From contig JBCBMW010000003.1 in assembly GCA_039822105.1 (NCBI GenBank), forward strand, positions 62,001 to 126,000: a DNA stretch of 64,000 bases, written 5' to 3'. A program made the position numbers and the translations under genes. The notes under the pieces are model-generated. The model was not told the origin of the DNA and made no database searches. It worked only from the letters and a program-made list of their open reading frames with translations. This stretch comes from Parvularcula sp039822105 (GTDB lineage Bacteria; Pseudomonadota; Alphaproteobacteria; Caulobacterales; Parvularculaceae). Numbering within the stretch: position 1 is the first letter of the stretch; each line of letters starts with the position of its first letter. Below are positions 41,860 to 49,520 of this stretch, piece after piece.

Positions 41860-43347
41860 ATGCTGCCCAAGCCTCTGGCCGATCTGTCCCCCAACACCTT
41901 GGAATATGAAGTCCTTCCGAAAGTGAAGCCGACCGGATTTCGCGAGTACGACGCAAGATGGATTTTCGGAGAGGAAATCAACGTTCTGGGCATTCAAGCC
42001 CTCGGCGCAGGGCTCGGCACCCTGATCCACGAGCTTGGCAAGCGGCCAGAGATCGTCGTCGGCCACGATTTCCGGGGCTATTCGGCGGGAATCAAACAGG
42101 CGCTGACCGTGGGTCTGATGTCGGCGGGCATCAAAGTGCACGACATCGGCTTGGCGCTCTCGCCGGTGGCCTATTTTGCGCAGTTCGCCCTCGACGTGCC
42201 TTGCGTCGCGATGGTGACCGCCAGCCACAATGAGAACGGCTGGACCGGCGTCAAAATGGGCGTGGAGGCTCCCCTCACCTTTGGGCCTGACGAGATGGGC
42301 CGCCTTAAAGAGATCGTTCTGAACGGCGAAGCGAAGACGCGGGACGGCGGGGCTTATGTCTATCACACAGACCTCCGTGAGCGGTATATCGCTGATCTGA
42401 CGGACAACGTGACGATCAAGCGACCGCTGAAAGTGATCGCAGCGTGCGGCAACGGTACGGCGGGCGCCTATGCTCCCGAAGCTCTCAAGCGCCTGGGCGT
42501 TGAGGTCATCCCGATGGATGACGAGCTCGACCACACATTCCCGAAATACAATCCGAACCCAGAAGACATGGAGATGCTGCACGCGATGCAAGCGGCCGTG
42601 AAAGAGCATGGCGCTGACCTGGCGCTCGGGTTTGACGGCGATGGCGACCGGTGCGGCGTGGTTGATGATGAAGGCGAAGAGATCTTTGCCGACAAAATCG
42701 GTGTCATGCTGGCCCGGGACCTCTCGGCGCAAATCGACAACGCGGTTTTCGTCGTGGATGTGAAGTCCACCGGCCTTTTCAACACCGACCCTGTGTTGAA
42801 GGCCAATGGTGCGACCACGCATTATTGGAAGACCGGCCACAGCTATATCAAACGGAAGACCACCGACCTTGGCGCTGTCGCCGGTTTTGAAAAGTCCGGC
42901 CACTTCTTCTTCCGCGAACCTTACGGCCGCGGCTATGACGACGGTCTGGTGGCCGCCATCGCCATCCTCAAAATGCTGGAGCGCAACCCAGGCCGCAGCC
43001 TTGCCAGCCTCCGCCGCGATCTTCCGACCACCTATCAGTCACCGACCATGTCGCCGAAGTGTTCGGACGAAGAGAAATACAACGTCATTGAACGGATTGT
43101 CGCTAAGCTTTCAGAGCGTACCGAGATGATCGGCCAGAAAGTCGTGGACGTGAACACAGTGAACGGTGTCCGCATCACCGTCGAAGACGGCACCTGGGGC
43201 CTGATCCGTGCGTCCTCGAACAAACCAGAACTCGTGGTCGTGGTCGAAAGCCCAGCCTCCGAAGAAGCCCGCAACGCGATGTTCGGCGAATTGAAAGCCG
43301 TTCTCGACGAAGAGCCAGAAGTAGGCGCGTTCAACCAAACGCTGTAG
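41860..43347 (+). CDS. Phosphomannomutase/phosphoglucomutase
   Basis: The ATG at 41860 is preceded by AGGAG; the frame to 41812 has no SD. The 495-residue alpha-D-phosphohexomutase interconverts hexose-6-P and hexose-1-P. The phosphoserine loop is 'TASHNENGWTGVK' (Ser122), the Mg site 'GFDGDGDRCGV' (Asp259) and the sugar loop 'GFEKSGHFFF'. Domain 4 is 'GLIRASSNKPELVVVVES'. It probably makes mannose-1-P for the guanylyltransferase-epimerase fusion at 21265-23436. The specific sugar cannot be fixed from sequence. Confidence 0.92.
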   Translation: MLPKPLADLSPNTLEYEVLPKVKPTGFREYDARWIFGEEINVLGIQALGAGLGTLIHELGKRPEIVVGHDFRGYSAGIKQALTVGLMSAGIKVHDIGLALSPVAYFAQFALDVPCVAMVTASHNENGWTGVKMGVEAPLTFGPDEMGRLKEIVLNGEAKTRDGGAYVYHTDLRERYIADLTDNVTIKRPLKVIAACGNGTAGAYAPEALKRLGVEVIPMDDELDHTFPKYNPNPEDMEMLHAMQAAVKEHGADLALGFDGDGDRCGVVDDEGEEIFADKIGVMLARDLSAQIDNAVFVVDVKSTGLFNTDPVLKANGATTHYWKTGHSYIKRKTTDLGAVAGFEKSGHFFFREPYGRGYDDGLVAAIAILKMLERNPGRSLASLRRDLPTTYQSPTMSPKCSDEEKYNVIERIVAKLSERTEMIGQKVVDVNTVNGVRITVEDGTWGLIRASSNKPELVVVVESPASEEARNAMFGELKAVLDEEPEVGAFNQTL

Positions 43348-43352
43348 ATCAC

Positions 43353-43877
43353 ATGCAAACACCAGTCCGCGTCACAGGCACCGTTAGGGTTGCCGAAGCG
43401 GCGTCGCTGAGCGGTGCCATTGCAGCGCGCCAGCGGGGTAGCGCTTGGTTGTATTGGGCTATCCTTTTGCTTCTCATAACATTGGGGGCAGGTCTGACGA
43501 TCCCCGTTGACGTGTTCCTTCTCGATACCAGTCCAGGCACAACATTGCCATTCGGAGTCATTCTCGGCTGTTTGCTGTATTTTTTGGTATCCAGGTTAAT
43601 CAGCCGGCGTTTCATGAGGAGACGTTTTCGTGAGAACCACGACACGATAGACCTTGAGTTCAGTCGTGAGTTGCTCGCCTCCAATATCATTTTTGAAAGT
43701 GCTGGCGTCCGGACGGAGATTCAGTACAGCGCAGTATCAGACTACTTTCAAAAATCTGGCTACGTTGTTTTAATTGCTTCGTTCACGCCTTTTGCTATAC
43801 CGGAACGTTGTTTTCCTGAAGACGGACTAAAGTCGTTTTTGGCCACTTTGAACGACCGGGTCTCAAAACGAATATGA
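43353..43877 (+). CDS. YcxB-like membrane protein
   Basis: The 174-residue protein starts 5 nt after the phosphomannomutase stop. It has a positively charged N-terminus, two helices ('LYWAILLLLITLGAGLTIPVDVFLL', 'FGVILGCLLYFLVSRLI') and a C-terminal soluble domain ('GVRTEIQYSAVSDYFQKSGYVVLIASFTPFAIPERCF') that matches the YcxB-like C-terminal pattern. The function of that family is unknown. Composition is AT-richer than the upstream gene. Confidence 0.65.
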   Translation: MQTPVRVTGTVRVAEAASLSGAIAARQRGSAWLYWAILLLLITLGAGLTIPVDVFLLDTSPGTTLPFGVILGCLLYFLVSRLISRRFMRRRFRENHDTIDLEFSRELLASNIIFESAGVRTEIQYSAVSDYFQKSGYVVLIASFTPFAIPERCFPEDGLKSFLATLNDRVSKRI

Positions 43878-44174
43878 CGCGCAAATCGTCTTTAGGCCGA
43901 TTTATTAGCCTGTACCGAGTGCTGGTCGAATACAACACACGCCGCCTCAGCTAACGTGGTGCTGCGGCAAAGCCACCGAGTCCTGGCCCCCAAAGCTCTA
44001 GGCCTAGAGACCCTATGACATGGAACCCAGTCCTCTCCTGCGAAGCAACAATGCTCGCAGACGTCGGGGACGTTGTTTTGATGCACTGCACAATTTCGTG
44101 CACGGAAATATGTCTTGCATTCGCTATCTAATGTATATACTTTGGGATGCATCGCATAGCCAAACGGATCCCCC
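43878..44174. other. Intergenic region upstream of the RHH-like gene
   Basis: No gene is supported. It is AT-rich at the right end, with a short inverted repeat TGCAC-AATTTC-GTGCA (44085-44100) and a possible sigma70 promoter, TTGCAT (44115-44120) and TATACT (44136-44141), although the 15-bp spacing is short. It probably drives the small gene at 44175. Confidence 0.35.
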
Positions 44175-44363
44175 GTGCCGAACGACAAGAACCCAAAAAA
44201 AATAAAAAAAGACAGTCAACTTGTCATTCGCCTCCACCGCGAGGAGCGGGACCGGTTCGTGGAGCTATGCGATGAACTGGATACCAGCGCTGCCAGGGAG
44301 ATCCGCCGCTTCATCAAGTCCTTTCTCAAGGATCATGACGGGAGCGGAGGGTCTCCGAAATAG
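44175..44363 (+). CDS. Small ribbon-helix-helix-like protein
   Basis: This 62-residue protein starts at GTG 44175. After a Lys-rich start it reads 'SQLVIRLHREERDRFVELCDELDTSAAREIRRFIKSFL'. That resembles the beta-strand plus two helices of ribbon-helix-helix DNA-binding proteins ('xLxIRLxxEERDRFxxLxxxxxxSxSxxIRxFI'). It may be a small transcriptional repressor; the inverted repeat upstream could be its site. There is no toxin or mobilisation gene next to it. A second tiny basic protein follows. Alternative: a small nucleoid-associated protein. Confidence 0.55.
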   Translation: MPNDKNPKKIKKDSQLVIRLHREERDRFVELCDELDTSAAREIRRFIKSFLKDHDGSGGSPK

Positions 44364-44392
44364 CGTATCCTGCAAATTGGAGACGACAATCC

Positions 44393-44506
44393 ATGTCGAA
44401 AAAAGTCAAAGCTCTCAAAAAAGAGATCAAAGCGCGTCGTAAGACGATCGCTCGCCAAGAGAGCAAACTGAAGAAAGCCCGCAAGGCTCTCAAAAAAGCC
44501 GCTTAA
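44393..44506 (+). CDS. 37-residue lysine/alanine-rich small protein
   Basis: ATG 44393 follows a good SD (GGAGA, about 10 nt upstream), and the frame runs 37 codons to TAA at 44504-44506. The protein begins MSKKVKALKKEIK and ends KKARKALKKAA: almost wholly Lys, Arg, Ala and Glu, with a single-helix pattern. It looks like a tiny histone H1-like or RNA/DNA-coating peptide, but the family is unknown. A strong terminator begins 8 nt after the stop, which argues that this is a real transcribed unit ending here. Confidence 0.6.
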   Translation: MSKKVKALKKEIKARRKTIARQESKLKKARKALKKAA

Positions 44507-44514
44507 GGTTTCTA

Positions 44515-44542
44515 TGCCCGCTCAACTGAGCGGGCATTTTTT
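44515..44542 (+). terminator. Strong rho-independent terminator
   Basis: A 9-bp stem (TGCCCGCTC, 44515-44523; GAGCGGGCA, 44528-44536) with AACT loop, followed by six T. It ends the small-protein transcript. The T run abuts the stop codon of the convergent gene. Confidence 0.93.
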
Positions 44543-45239
44543 AGGCAGGGCAGTCATAGTCCGAATACGTCAGCGCCGCCGTGCCGCGCTCTGAACCGCC
44601 CGTGAACGAGACATCCCAGGTGTTGGTGCGGCTGGTCGCGAGCGGACCGTAATCATCGCCAGCACCGAACTCGACCTCTTCTTGAAAATTCTTCACCCGA
44701 ACGATCAGCGGAACGCGGAACGGCTTTTTCAAAGAGACCGTGTAGCCGGTGATGAGCGGCTTGCCGCTGGCTGTTGAGACCATCGTCTCTCCGCGGGAAC
44801 GTTTGCTGTTGTCGCGCTCGCCATCGACCAGGGTGCCTTTTGCAAGGTCCTCGGTGTAGAGAAGATAGGTGTCAGCCCCTTGCGCCTCGATCCTATCGGC
44901 CGCGCCGACAATCTTCAGCGCACGGGCATACCAGTCTTCTGGCGCTGGCCGTTCGCCTTCGTCTTCCCCATCCTCGTCATCATCACCGCCGTTCTCAGGA
45001 CCCTTCAGCACGGTCCATTCTTCCGTGGTGTGGTCGAAACGGAAGATCATCTCTTCGTTGGTTGCGCCGTCGCTGCCCTCGGAATCGACAGCCACATTGA
45101 CCGTGACGCTGCAGGTGGCGCGAGGCTGATAACCCTCAGCTTGGGCCTTCAATGCGGCGAGGACGTCGTCGCCCGTGTTCAGTGGTGTGATCGCGGCGGA
45201 GGCCGAAGCCAGCAGTGTGAGTATCAAATCGTTCCCCAT
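44541..45239 (-). CDS. Secreted hypothetical protein
   Basis: The 232-residue protein has a short signal-like start ('LILTLLASASAA') and a mature part with an acidic stretch 'GGDDDEDGEDEGERPAPED'. It has few Cys (two) and a Thr/Ser-rich C-terminal half reminiscent of a beta-sandwich. No domain was recognised. It is preceded by a hairpin (45322-45359) that separates it from the next minus-strand gene. Exported location is inferred from the signal. Confidence 0.6.
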   Translation of the reverse strand: MGNDLILTLLASASAAITPLNTGDDVLAALKAQAEGYQPRATCSVTVNVAVDSEGSDGATNEEMIFRFDHTTEEWTVLKGPENGGDDDEDGEDEGERPAPEDWYARALKIVGAADRIEAQGADTYLLYTEDLAKGTLVDGERDNSKRSRGETMVSTASGKPLITGYTVSLKKPFRVPLIVRVKNFQEEVEFGAGDDYGPLATSRTNTWDVSFTGGSERGTAALTYSDYDCPA

Positions 45240-45321
45240 CGTCCCGTCATCATGCGGGTTAGGTTTGGCAAGCTTTCGCGGTCAGGAATAGCGAAAGCTT
45301 CGTCATGTTGGATTGGGTTGG

Positions 45322-45359
45322 GGGTCTGAGAGCGCCGCGAGGCAACGCTCCTCAGACCC
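45322..45359. repeat. Long hairpin (13 pairs, one bulge)
   Basis: GGGTCTGAG + AGCG (45322-45334) pairs with CGCT + C bulge + CTCAGACCC (45346-45359). It lies between two minus-strand genes and has no U tract, so it may be a processing or termination element. Confidence 0.5.
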
Positions 45360-45420
45360 ATCGTCAGCGCTATAGAGGTCCGGTCAGTAAGGCTTCCCGG
45401 AGGGTGATCCTCAGCGCGCG

Positions 45421-45819
45421 TCAGATCACTTCGGGATTGGTGCGCCTACGAATAACCATCACGATCAGGATGATCAAAAGAAGCGGCCCGAGCAAAAAGC
45501 CCGCAGTCAGGAAGATGCCGGCAAAGATACCAAGCAAACCAAGCGCGATAGCCAAAGACGCGGCAGCAAGCGCCACAATGACCCCTATCAAGCCGCCAAT
45601 GAGGCCAATGATCAGTCCCAAAAGACCAATGATCACCCCGCCGACAACTTCCCAAGGTGCAAGATCATCAACGCCGCGACCGTTGATCGTGATGTGTCCG
45701 TCTGCCCCGTAGTGATAGACAGCATACGTTCCAGCAGCGACAGCAAGGATCAGTAAGAACAGAAGAAACTTGGCGAAACCCCGGCCGCCCCTTCGTTCTC
45801 GCTCGACCACTTCATCCAT
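45421..45819 (-). CDS. Small hydrophobic membrane protein
   Basis: The 132-residue protein has three or four strongly hydrophobic segments ('FAKFLLFLLILAVAAGTYAVYHYG', 'VGGVIIGLLGLIIGLIGGLIGVIVALAAASLAIALGLLGIFAGIFL', 'FLLGPLLLIILIVMVIRRR'), rich in Gly, Ile and Leu. A charged N-terminus (MDEVVERERRGGRG) and basic end orient it. The SD GGGAGG is 6 nt upstream of the ATG. No family was identified; the Gly-zipper-like repeats resemble small membrane shuffling proteins, without functional proof. Confidence 0.6.
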   Translation of the reverse strand: MDEVVERERRGGRGFAKFLLFLLILAVAAGTYAVYHYGADGHITINGRGVDDLAPWEVVGGVIIGLLGLIIGLIGGLIGVIVALAAASLAIALGLLGIFAGIFLTAGFLLGPLLLIILIVMVIRRRTNPEVI

Positions 45820-45926
45820 TCAGAGCCTCCCTTCCTCAGCCCAAGTTACGATGCGGTCATGCATCATGATAATCGATAAAAGAACGGTGGCTTCCGTTTA
45901 CAAGTCCCCTTCGCCATATCGGTGTT

Positions 45927-46481
45927 ATGAATCGTCAGCTTTTGATCCTTCCAGCCATCGCTTTCGGCATGGTCGCAGTCTTCGCCTTCCGTGGTCTCTC
46001 GATCGACGGGACCTCGATGCCCTCAGCCATGATCGGGAAACCCGCGCCGGCGGTGAAGCTTGAGGCGCTGCCTCGGTACAACGGACCTTTCGACCCCTCC
46101 GAGCTCACAGGTGAAGTGACGCTGGTGAATGTTTGGGGATCCTGGTGCACTTACTGCACTTATGAGCACCCGTTCCTGATGGAGCTGAAAGAGCGCGGGG
46201 TGCTGATCTACGGGCTCGATTGGAACGACACGCCTGAAGCAGGCGCCGCATGGCTCGATCGGTATGGCAGCCCCTTTGAGGCCGTGGGCCTCGATCAAAC
46301 TGGTCGCGCCGTGGCGGAGTTTGGGGTGACAGGCGCGCCCGAGACCTTTGTCATCGACAAAAACGGGGTCATTCGCCACCGCCATGTGGGCGTTCTGACC
46401 GAGCGCGAATGGCGCCGGGAGGTCGGCCCCCTGGTGCGTCAACTCGAAGCTGAGATCACTGACAAAGACCTTGGCGCCTAA
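45927..46481 (+). CDS. Thiol:disulfide oxidoreductase, CcmG/DsbE-like
   Basis: The 184-residue protein has an N-terminal signal anchor ('LLILPAIAFGMVAVFAFRGL') and a periplasmic thioredoxin fold. The redox site is 'WGSWCTYCTYEHP' (CxxC), and 'GAPETFVIDKNGVIRHRHVG' includes the cis-Pro region characteristic of CcmG. CcmG reduces apocytochrome c for haem attachment. No other ccm gene is in this window, so it may be a stand-alone thiol reductase of this type. Confidence 0.85.
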   Translation: MNRQLLILPAIAFGMVAVFAFRGLSIDGTSMPSAMIGKPAPAVKLEALPRYNGPFDPSELTGEVTLVNVWGSWCTYCTYEHPFLMELKERGVLIYGLDWNDTPEAGAAWLDRYGSPFEAVGLDQTGRAVAEFGVTGAPETFVIDKNGVIRHRHVGVLTEREWRREVGPLVRQLEAEITDKDLGA

Positions 46482-46534
46482 CGCCGCGGCCCCCTAGTCT
46501 CCCTCACTCAACGATCACGCGCGGGAGACCACCA

Positions 46535-47926
46535 GTGGAAGTCGACTATCTTATCATTGGCGCCGGGACGACCGGGCTTTGTTTCGCAGATCAGCTCTTT
46601 ACCGATACCGAGGCGACCATGGCGATCGTCGATCGCCGCGGCCATGCGGGCGGTCACTGGGTCGATACCTATCCCTTTGTTGAGCTTCATCAGCCTGCGT
46701 CTTATTATGGTGTGCCGTCAGCACCGCTGGGCAACGACCGTATCGACACCGATGGACCAAATGCTGGCTTCCACCGCCTCGCGAGCGGCGCGGAGGTCAC
46801 CCATCACCTTCAAACCTGCCTGCATGAGCGCCTCATCCCGTCGGGCCGTGTCCACTATTACCCGCTCCATGAAGTGACGCCTGAGCGGACCGTAAGATCG
46901 CTTCTTGGAGGCGGTGTCAAACCGATCACGGTGCGGAAAAAAGTCGTCAATGCGGGCCGGTTCGAGAACGCTATTCCCAGGACCCATGCGCCGAAATATG
47001 AAATCGGTGAAGGCGCAGCCTATTGTCCGCCCAATGATCTGCCGCGCCTCGCGCCGTTCTATCAGCATTTCCTTATCATCGGCGGTGGGAAGACAGCGAT
47101 CGACACCTGCCTCTTCCTCCTCAAATCTGGCGCTGATCCCGATATCATCACCTGGATCGTTCCCCGCGACAGTTGGCTGATCAACCGGAAGACGGCACAA
47201 GCGAGCCAGGGCTTTTTCGCCGAGACGATTGGCGGTTTCGCAGCGCAATTGGAAGCGGCGGCCGCCGCAACGTCAGCGGAGGATTTCGGCCTCCGTCAGG
47301 AAGAGAGCGGGAACTGGTTGCGGGTCGACAAGTCTGTGATGCCGCAGATGTTCCACGCAGCCACGGTGACGGAGCGTGAGATCGATATGCTCCGCAAGCT
47401 GCACAATATCGTCCGTATGGGGCGGGTCACGAAACTTGAGTCCCACCAGGTGGTGCTCGAAGGCGGCTCTGTTCAATTGCCCGTCGGCACGCTTGCTGTG
47501 GACTGCACCGCTTCGGCGATTTCCCTCAAAGAACCAGAGCCGATCTTCCAGGGTGATGAGATCAGCTGCCAGCTCCTTCGTTTCCCATCGGTGAGCTTCA
47601 GCGCCACGATGCTCGCCCATTTCGAGGCGAAGCTCGACAGCGATGAGGAACGGAACAAGCTCGCAACGCCCGTGCCGCTGCCCGATACGCCCCATGACTT
47701 CTTTAAGACGACCCTGGTCGGCTTTATGAACCAGGCGGCCTGGCGGGACTCACCCATCGCGTCGGCCTTCATGCGGCAGACGCGCCTCGATCCGTTCTCG
47801 CGGCTGATCGCCGATGGCGACAACACCCTGCCGGAGCGCCAAGCGGTCCTTGAGCGCATGCAGGCCGCGATGATGCCAGCCGCGATGAACATGCAAAAGC
47901 TGATCGCCGAGAAGGAAGCGGCCTAA
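46535..47926 (+). CDS. FAD/NAD(P)-binding oxidoreductase
   Basis: The 463-residue flavoprotein starts at GTG 46535 with GGGAG upstream. The N-terminus has the Rossmann motif 'YLIIGAGTTGLCFADQL', 'VDRRGHAGGHWVD' and 'YPFVELHQPASYYGVPS'. A second dinucleotide site 'FLIIGGGKTAIDTCLFLL' is at about residue 185. The order resembles flavin monooxygenase/Baeyer-Villiger-like proteins that bind FAD first, then NADPH. The fingerprint FxGxxxHxxxW is not seen, so catalysis is uncertain. It is codirectional with the thioredoxin gene (53-nt gap). Confidence 0.8.
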   Translation: MEVDYLIIGAGTTGLCFADQLFTDTEATMAIVDRRGHAGGHWVDTYPFVELHQPASYYGVPSAPLGNDRIDTDGPNAGFHRLASGAEVTHHLQTCLHERLIPSGRVHYYPLHEVTPERTVRSLLGGGVKPITVRKKVVNAGRFENAIPRTHAPKYEIGEGAAYCPPNDLPRLAPFYQHFLIIGGGKTAIDTCLFLLKSGADPDIITWIVPRDSWLINRKTAQASQGFFAETIGGFAAQLEAAAAATSAEDFGLRQEESGNWLRVDKSVMPQMFHAATVTEREIDMLRKLHNIVRMGRVTKLESHQVVLEGGSVQLPVGTLAVDCTASAISLKEPEPIFQGDEISCQLLRFPSVSFSATMLAHFEAKLDSDEERNKLATPVPLPDTPHDFFKTTLVGFMNQAAWRDSPIASAFMRQTRLDPFSRLIADGDNTLPERQAVLERMQAAMMPAAMNMQKLIAEKEAA

Positions 47927-47982
47927 CCCTTCACCTCACCTCACAAACCTGCTCCACTCTCCGTCTGGGCGGGGGTTGAGTG

Positions 47983-48462
47983 ATGCAGAAAGTCTTGGCG
48001 CTAATCGGGCTGATCGCGATCGGTTTCGTGGTTGTGATCGGCATGGCCGTGGGCTCGCTTTTCTTCCTAAGCGCCCCGCAGACCGCCGAAGCTGAGGCCT
48101 ATGCCGCTGAGTTTCTCGAAGAGTATGGCCAGGAATGGGAGATCGCGGTTCTTGAGGCTCACGGCAGTGAGGAGCTTTTGGAAACGGCGGAGAACCTGGC
48201 TGAAGTCACGGTCTTCTTCCAAACCCAGTTCGGCTCGCTTCAGTCGATCGACGAGCTTTCCTGCCCCCGGTGGCAACGCAATGTGACGCCGGACAACGGT
48301 CAGGTTTTCCTCGCGGCGTGCTATGGCCAAGCGACCTTCTCGCAGCGGCGGGCCTATCTCGACATCATTGTGCGCAAGCAGGCTGGTGCGTGGAAGGTGC
48401 AGCGCTTCTACCTCAACTCGATGCCTGAAACCCGCGAGGCGCCTGCGGAGCGCTCAGTCTAA
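47983..48462 (+). CDS. Single-pass membrane-anchored hypothetical protein
   Basis: The 159-residue protein (ATG 47983) has an N-terminal anchor ('LALIGLIAIGFVVVIGMAVGSLFFL') followed by a periplasmic domain with two Cys (one in 'ELSCPRWQRN', one in 'LAACYGQATF') that could form a disulfide. The rest is hydrophilic with 'DIIVRKQAGAWKVQRFYL'. No family was recognised. It follows the FAD oxidoreductase by 56 bp and may be in its operon. Confidence 0.6.
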   Translation: MQKVLALIGLIAIGFVVVIGMAVGSLFFLSAPQTAEAEAYAAEFLEEYGQEWEIAVLEAHGSEELLETAENLAEVTVFFQTQFGSLQSIDELSCPRWQRNVTPDNGQVFLAACYGQATFSQRRAYLDIIVRKQAGAWKVQRFYLNSMPETREAPAERSV

Positions 48463-48561
48463 CCGATTGTTGAGGCAACGGAGCCGGTTTCCCCGATTTC
48501 GAAGCGCAACTTTTCTCGGCCGAGGCCGAATACCCCTTTGAGACATCAAGGGAGCCTCACC

Positions 48562-48753
48562 ATGGAGAAAGCCATGCGCGACGAGTTTGAAGTGTTCTGC
48601 CTCATGATGACAGACGAGACCACGCTGGTTGGACAAGCCTTTGCCACTGACCATGAAATGAAGAGCAAGTGCGAAAGCTTTCTGTGTAAAGAAGGCTACT
48701 CAGGCACTGCCTGCGACGGTTTCAACACCGCTTCTGAGAACTCTGTTAACTGA
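48562..48753 (+). CDS. Small hypothetical protein with four Cys
   Basis: The 63-residue frame from ATG 48562 has AGGGAG 8 nt upstream; the upstream in-frame codons lack an SD. The sequence 'FEVFCLMMTDETTLVGQAF' and 'KCESFLCKEGYSGTACDGF' contains four Cys that may form disulfides or bind metal. No signal peptide and no recognised family. It precedes a non-coding structured region. Confidence 0.5.
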   Translation: MEKAMRDEFEVFCLMMTDETTLVGQAFATDHEMKSKCESFLCKEGYSGTACDGFNTASENSVN

Positions 48754-48793
48754 TCTTCTCTCGTCGCCCCTGAACCCGAGCGACTGATGAGAC

Positions 48794-49004
48794 ACGTGCG
48801 GTGGGCCGCGATCGGTCTTCTGCCCTGGGCCTGGTCCGCCCATCGCACGTCTTGGTTTTTGCAACACAGGCCAGGAACCCCATCACGGCGTCGTCCACCA
48901 CCACGGACGCCGTACCCTCGCGCCAGCGCGCCGGCCCGGGTCCCCCTTAGCTGCTGCATCCTGGGAAGCAGCGACCCGGGCCGTAAGGGCGCCAGATCGC
49001 CTTA
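48794..49004. ncRNA. Candidate structured non-coding RNA region
   Basis: Four stem-loops lie in 211 bp with no convincing ORF. (1) 13 pairs with one G-U, 48794-48806 with 48838-48850. (2) 8 pairs, 48885-48892 with 48906-48913. (3) 11 perfect pairs, 48932-48942 with 48973-48983, plus an inner 6-bp GCTGCT/AGCAGC stem. (4) TAAGG/CCTTA, 48984-48988 with 49000-49004. The first is followed at short distance by TTTTT. The strand is unclear because the hairpins are symmetric. No tmRNA, 6S, SRP or RNase P hallmark was found. Confidence 0.4.
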
Positions 49005-49007
49005 TCG

Positions 49008-49514
49008 CTACGACTTGAGCTTAGCCCGCAGTGCGGCCGGCCGCATCTCACCGCGGGCGTCCTCAAGACCCAAACGTTCGCAGCCTGATGGATCGCGCGT
49101 GAAGTGGATGTCTGAGATACGCCAACCCTCAGGGCGCTCCACCATGGTGAAGGCGTCGACACCGCAATGGCTCCGCTTGCCATTGACCTCCACGACATAG
49201 GGCACCCAGGCATGGCTGAGCCCGATGGGAGAGATCTCCACCTTCGGGCTCCAGTAAAGCTCAACAATGACGCCTTCCATGCCATCAAGCCCCGCGAGCC
49301 ATCCATCGCGAGTGACCGTGTTGACCACCACTGTTCCGTCGTTGTCCGGAATGAGTGTTGTCACGTCGGCATTCTCATCGACGATGGAACGCATGACGTT
49401 CAAATCAGCGCGCTCAAGCGCGACGAAAAAGCGGTCGAGCAAATCGAGGACACGCTCTTCCTCCGCCGATGCAGCAGAAAGAGCGAGAGCGGCCACGAGC
49501 GGAAGCGAGATCAT
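49008..49514 (-). CDS. Exported NTF2/SnoaL-like (DUF4440-type) protein
   Basis: The 168-residue protein has a signal peptide ('MISLPLVAALALSAASA') and a compact alpha+beta cone fold pattern: 'RVLDLLDRFFVALERADLNVMRSIVDENADVTTLI', then beta strands 'VEISPIGLSHAWVPYVVEVNGKRSHCGVDAFTMVERPEGWRISDIHFTRD'. This matches SnoaL/DUF4440 proteins, which bind small ligands or act as scaffolds. It is exported here. It starts 6 bp past the aspS stop on the same strand, and is likely cotranscribed with aspS. Confidence 0.75.
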   Translation of the reverse strand: MISLPLVAALALSAASAEEERVLDLLDRFFVALERADLNVMRSIVDENADVTTLIPDNDGTVVVNTVTRDGWLAGLDGMEGVIVELYWSPKVEISPIGLSHAWVPYVVEVNGKRSHCGVDAFTMVERPEGWRISDIHFTRDPSGCERLGLEDARGEMRPAALRAKLKS

Positions 49515-49520
49515 GATCGC

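Noticed and set aside
41737..42903. Minus-strand 388-codon frame over the phosphomannomutase gene
   Set aside because: It is a shadow of the sense gene, rich in Arg/His/Gln with no motif.
48963..48972. GGGAAGCAGC resembling the SRP RNA loop (GGAAGGAAGCAGC)
   Set aside because: Only part of the motif matches and the surrounding pairing does not form the SRP RNA helix 8.
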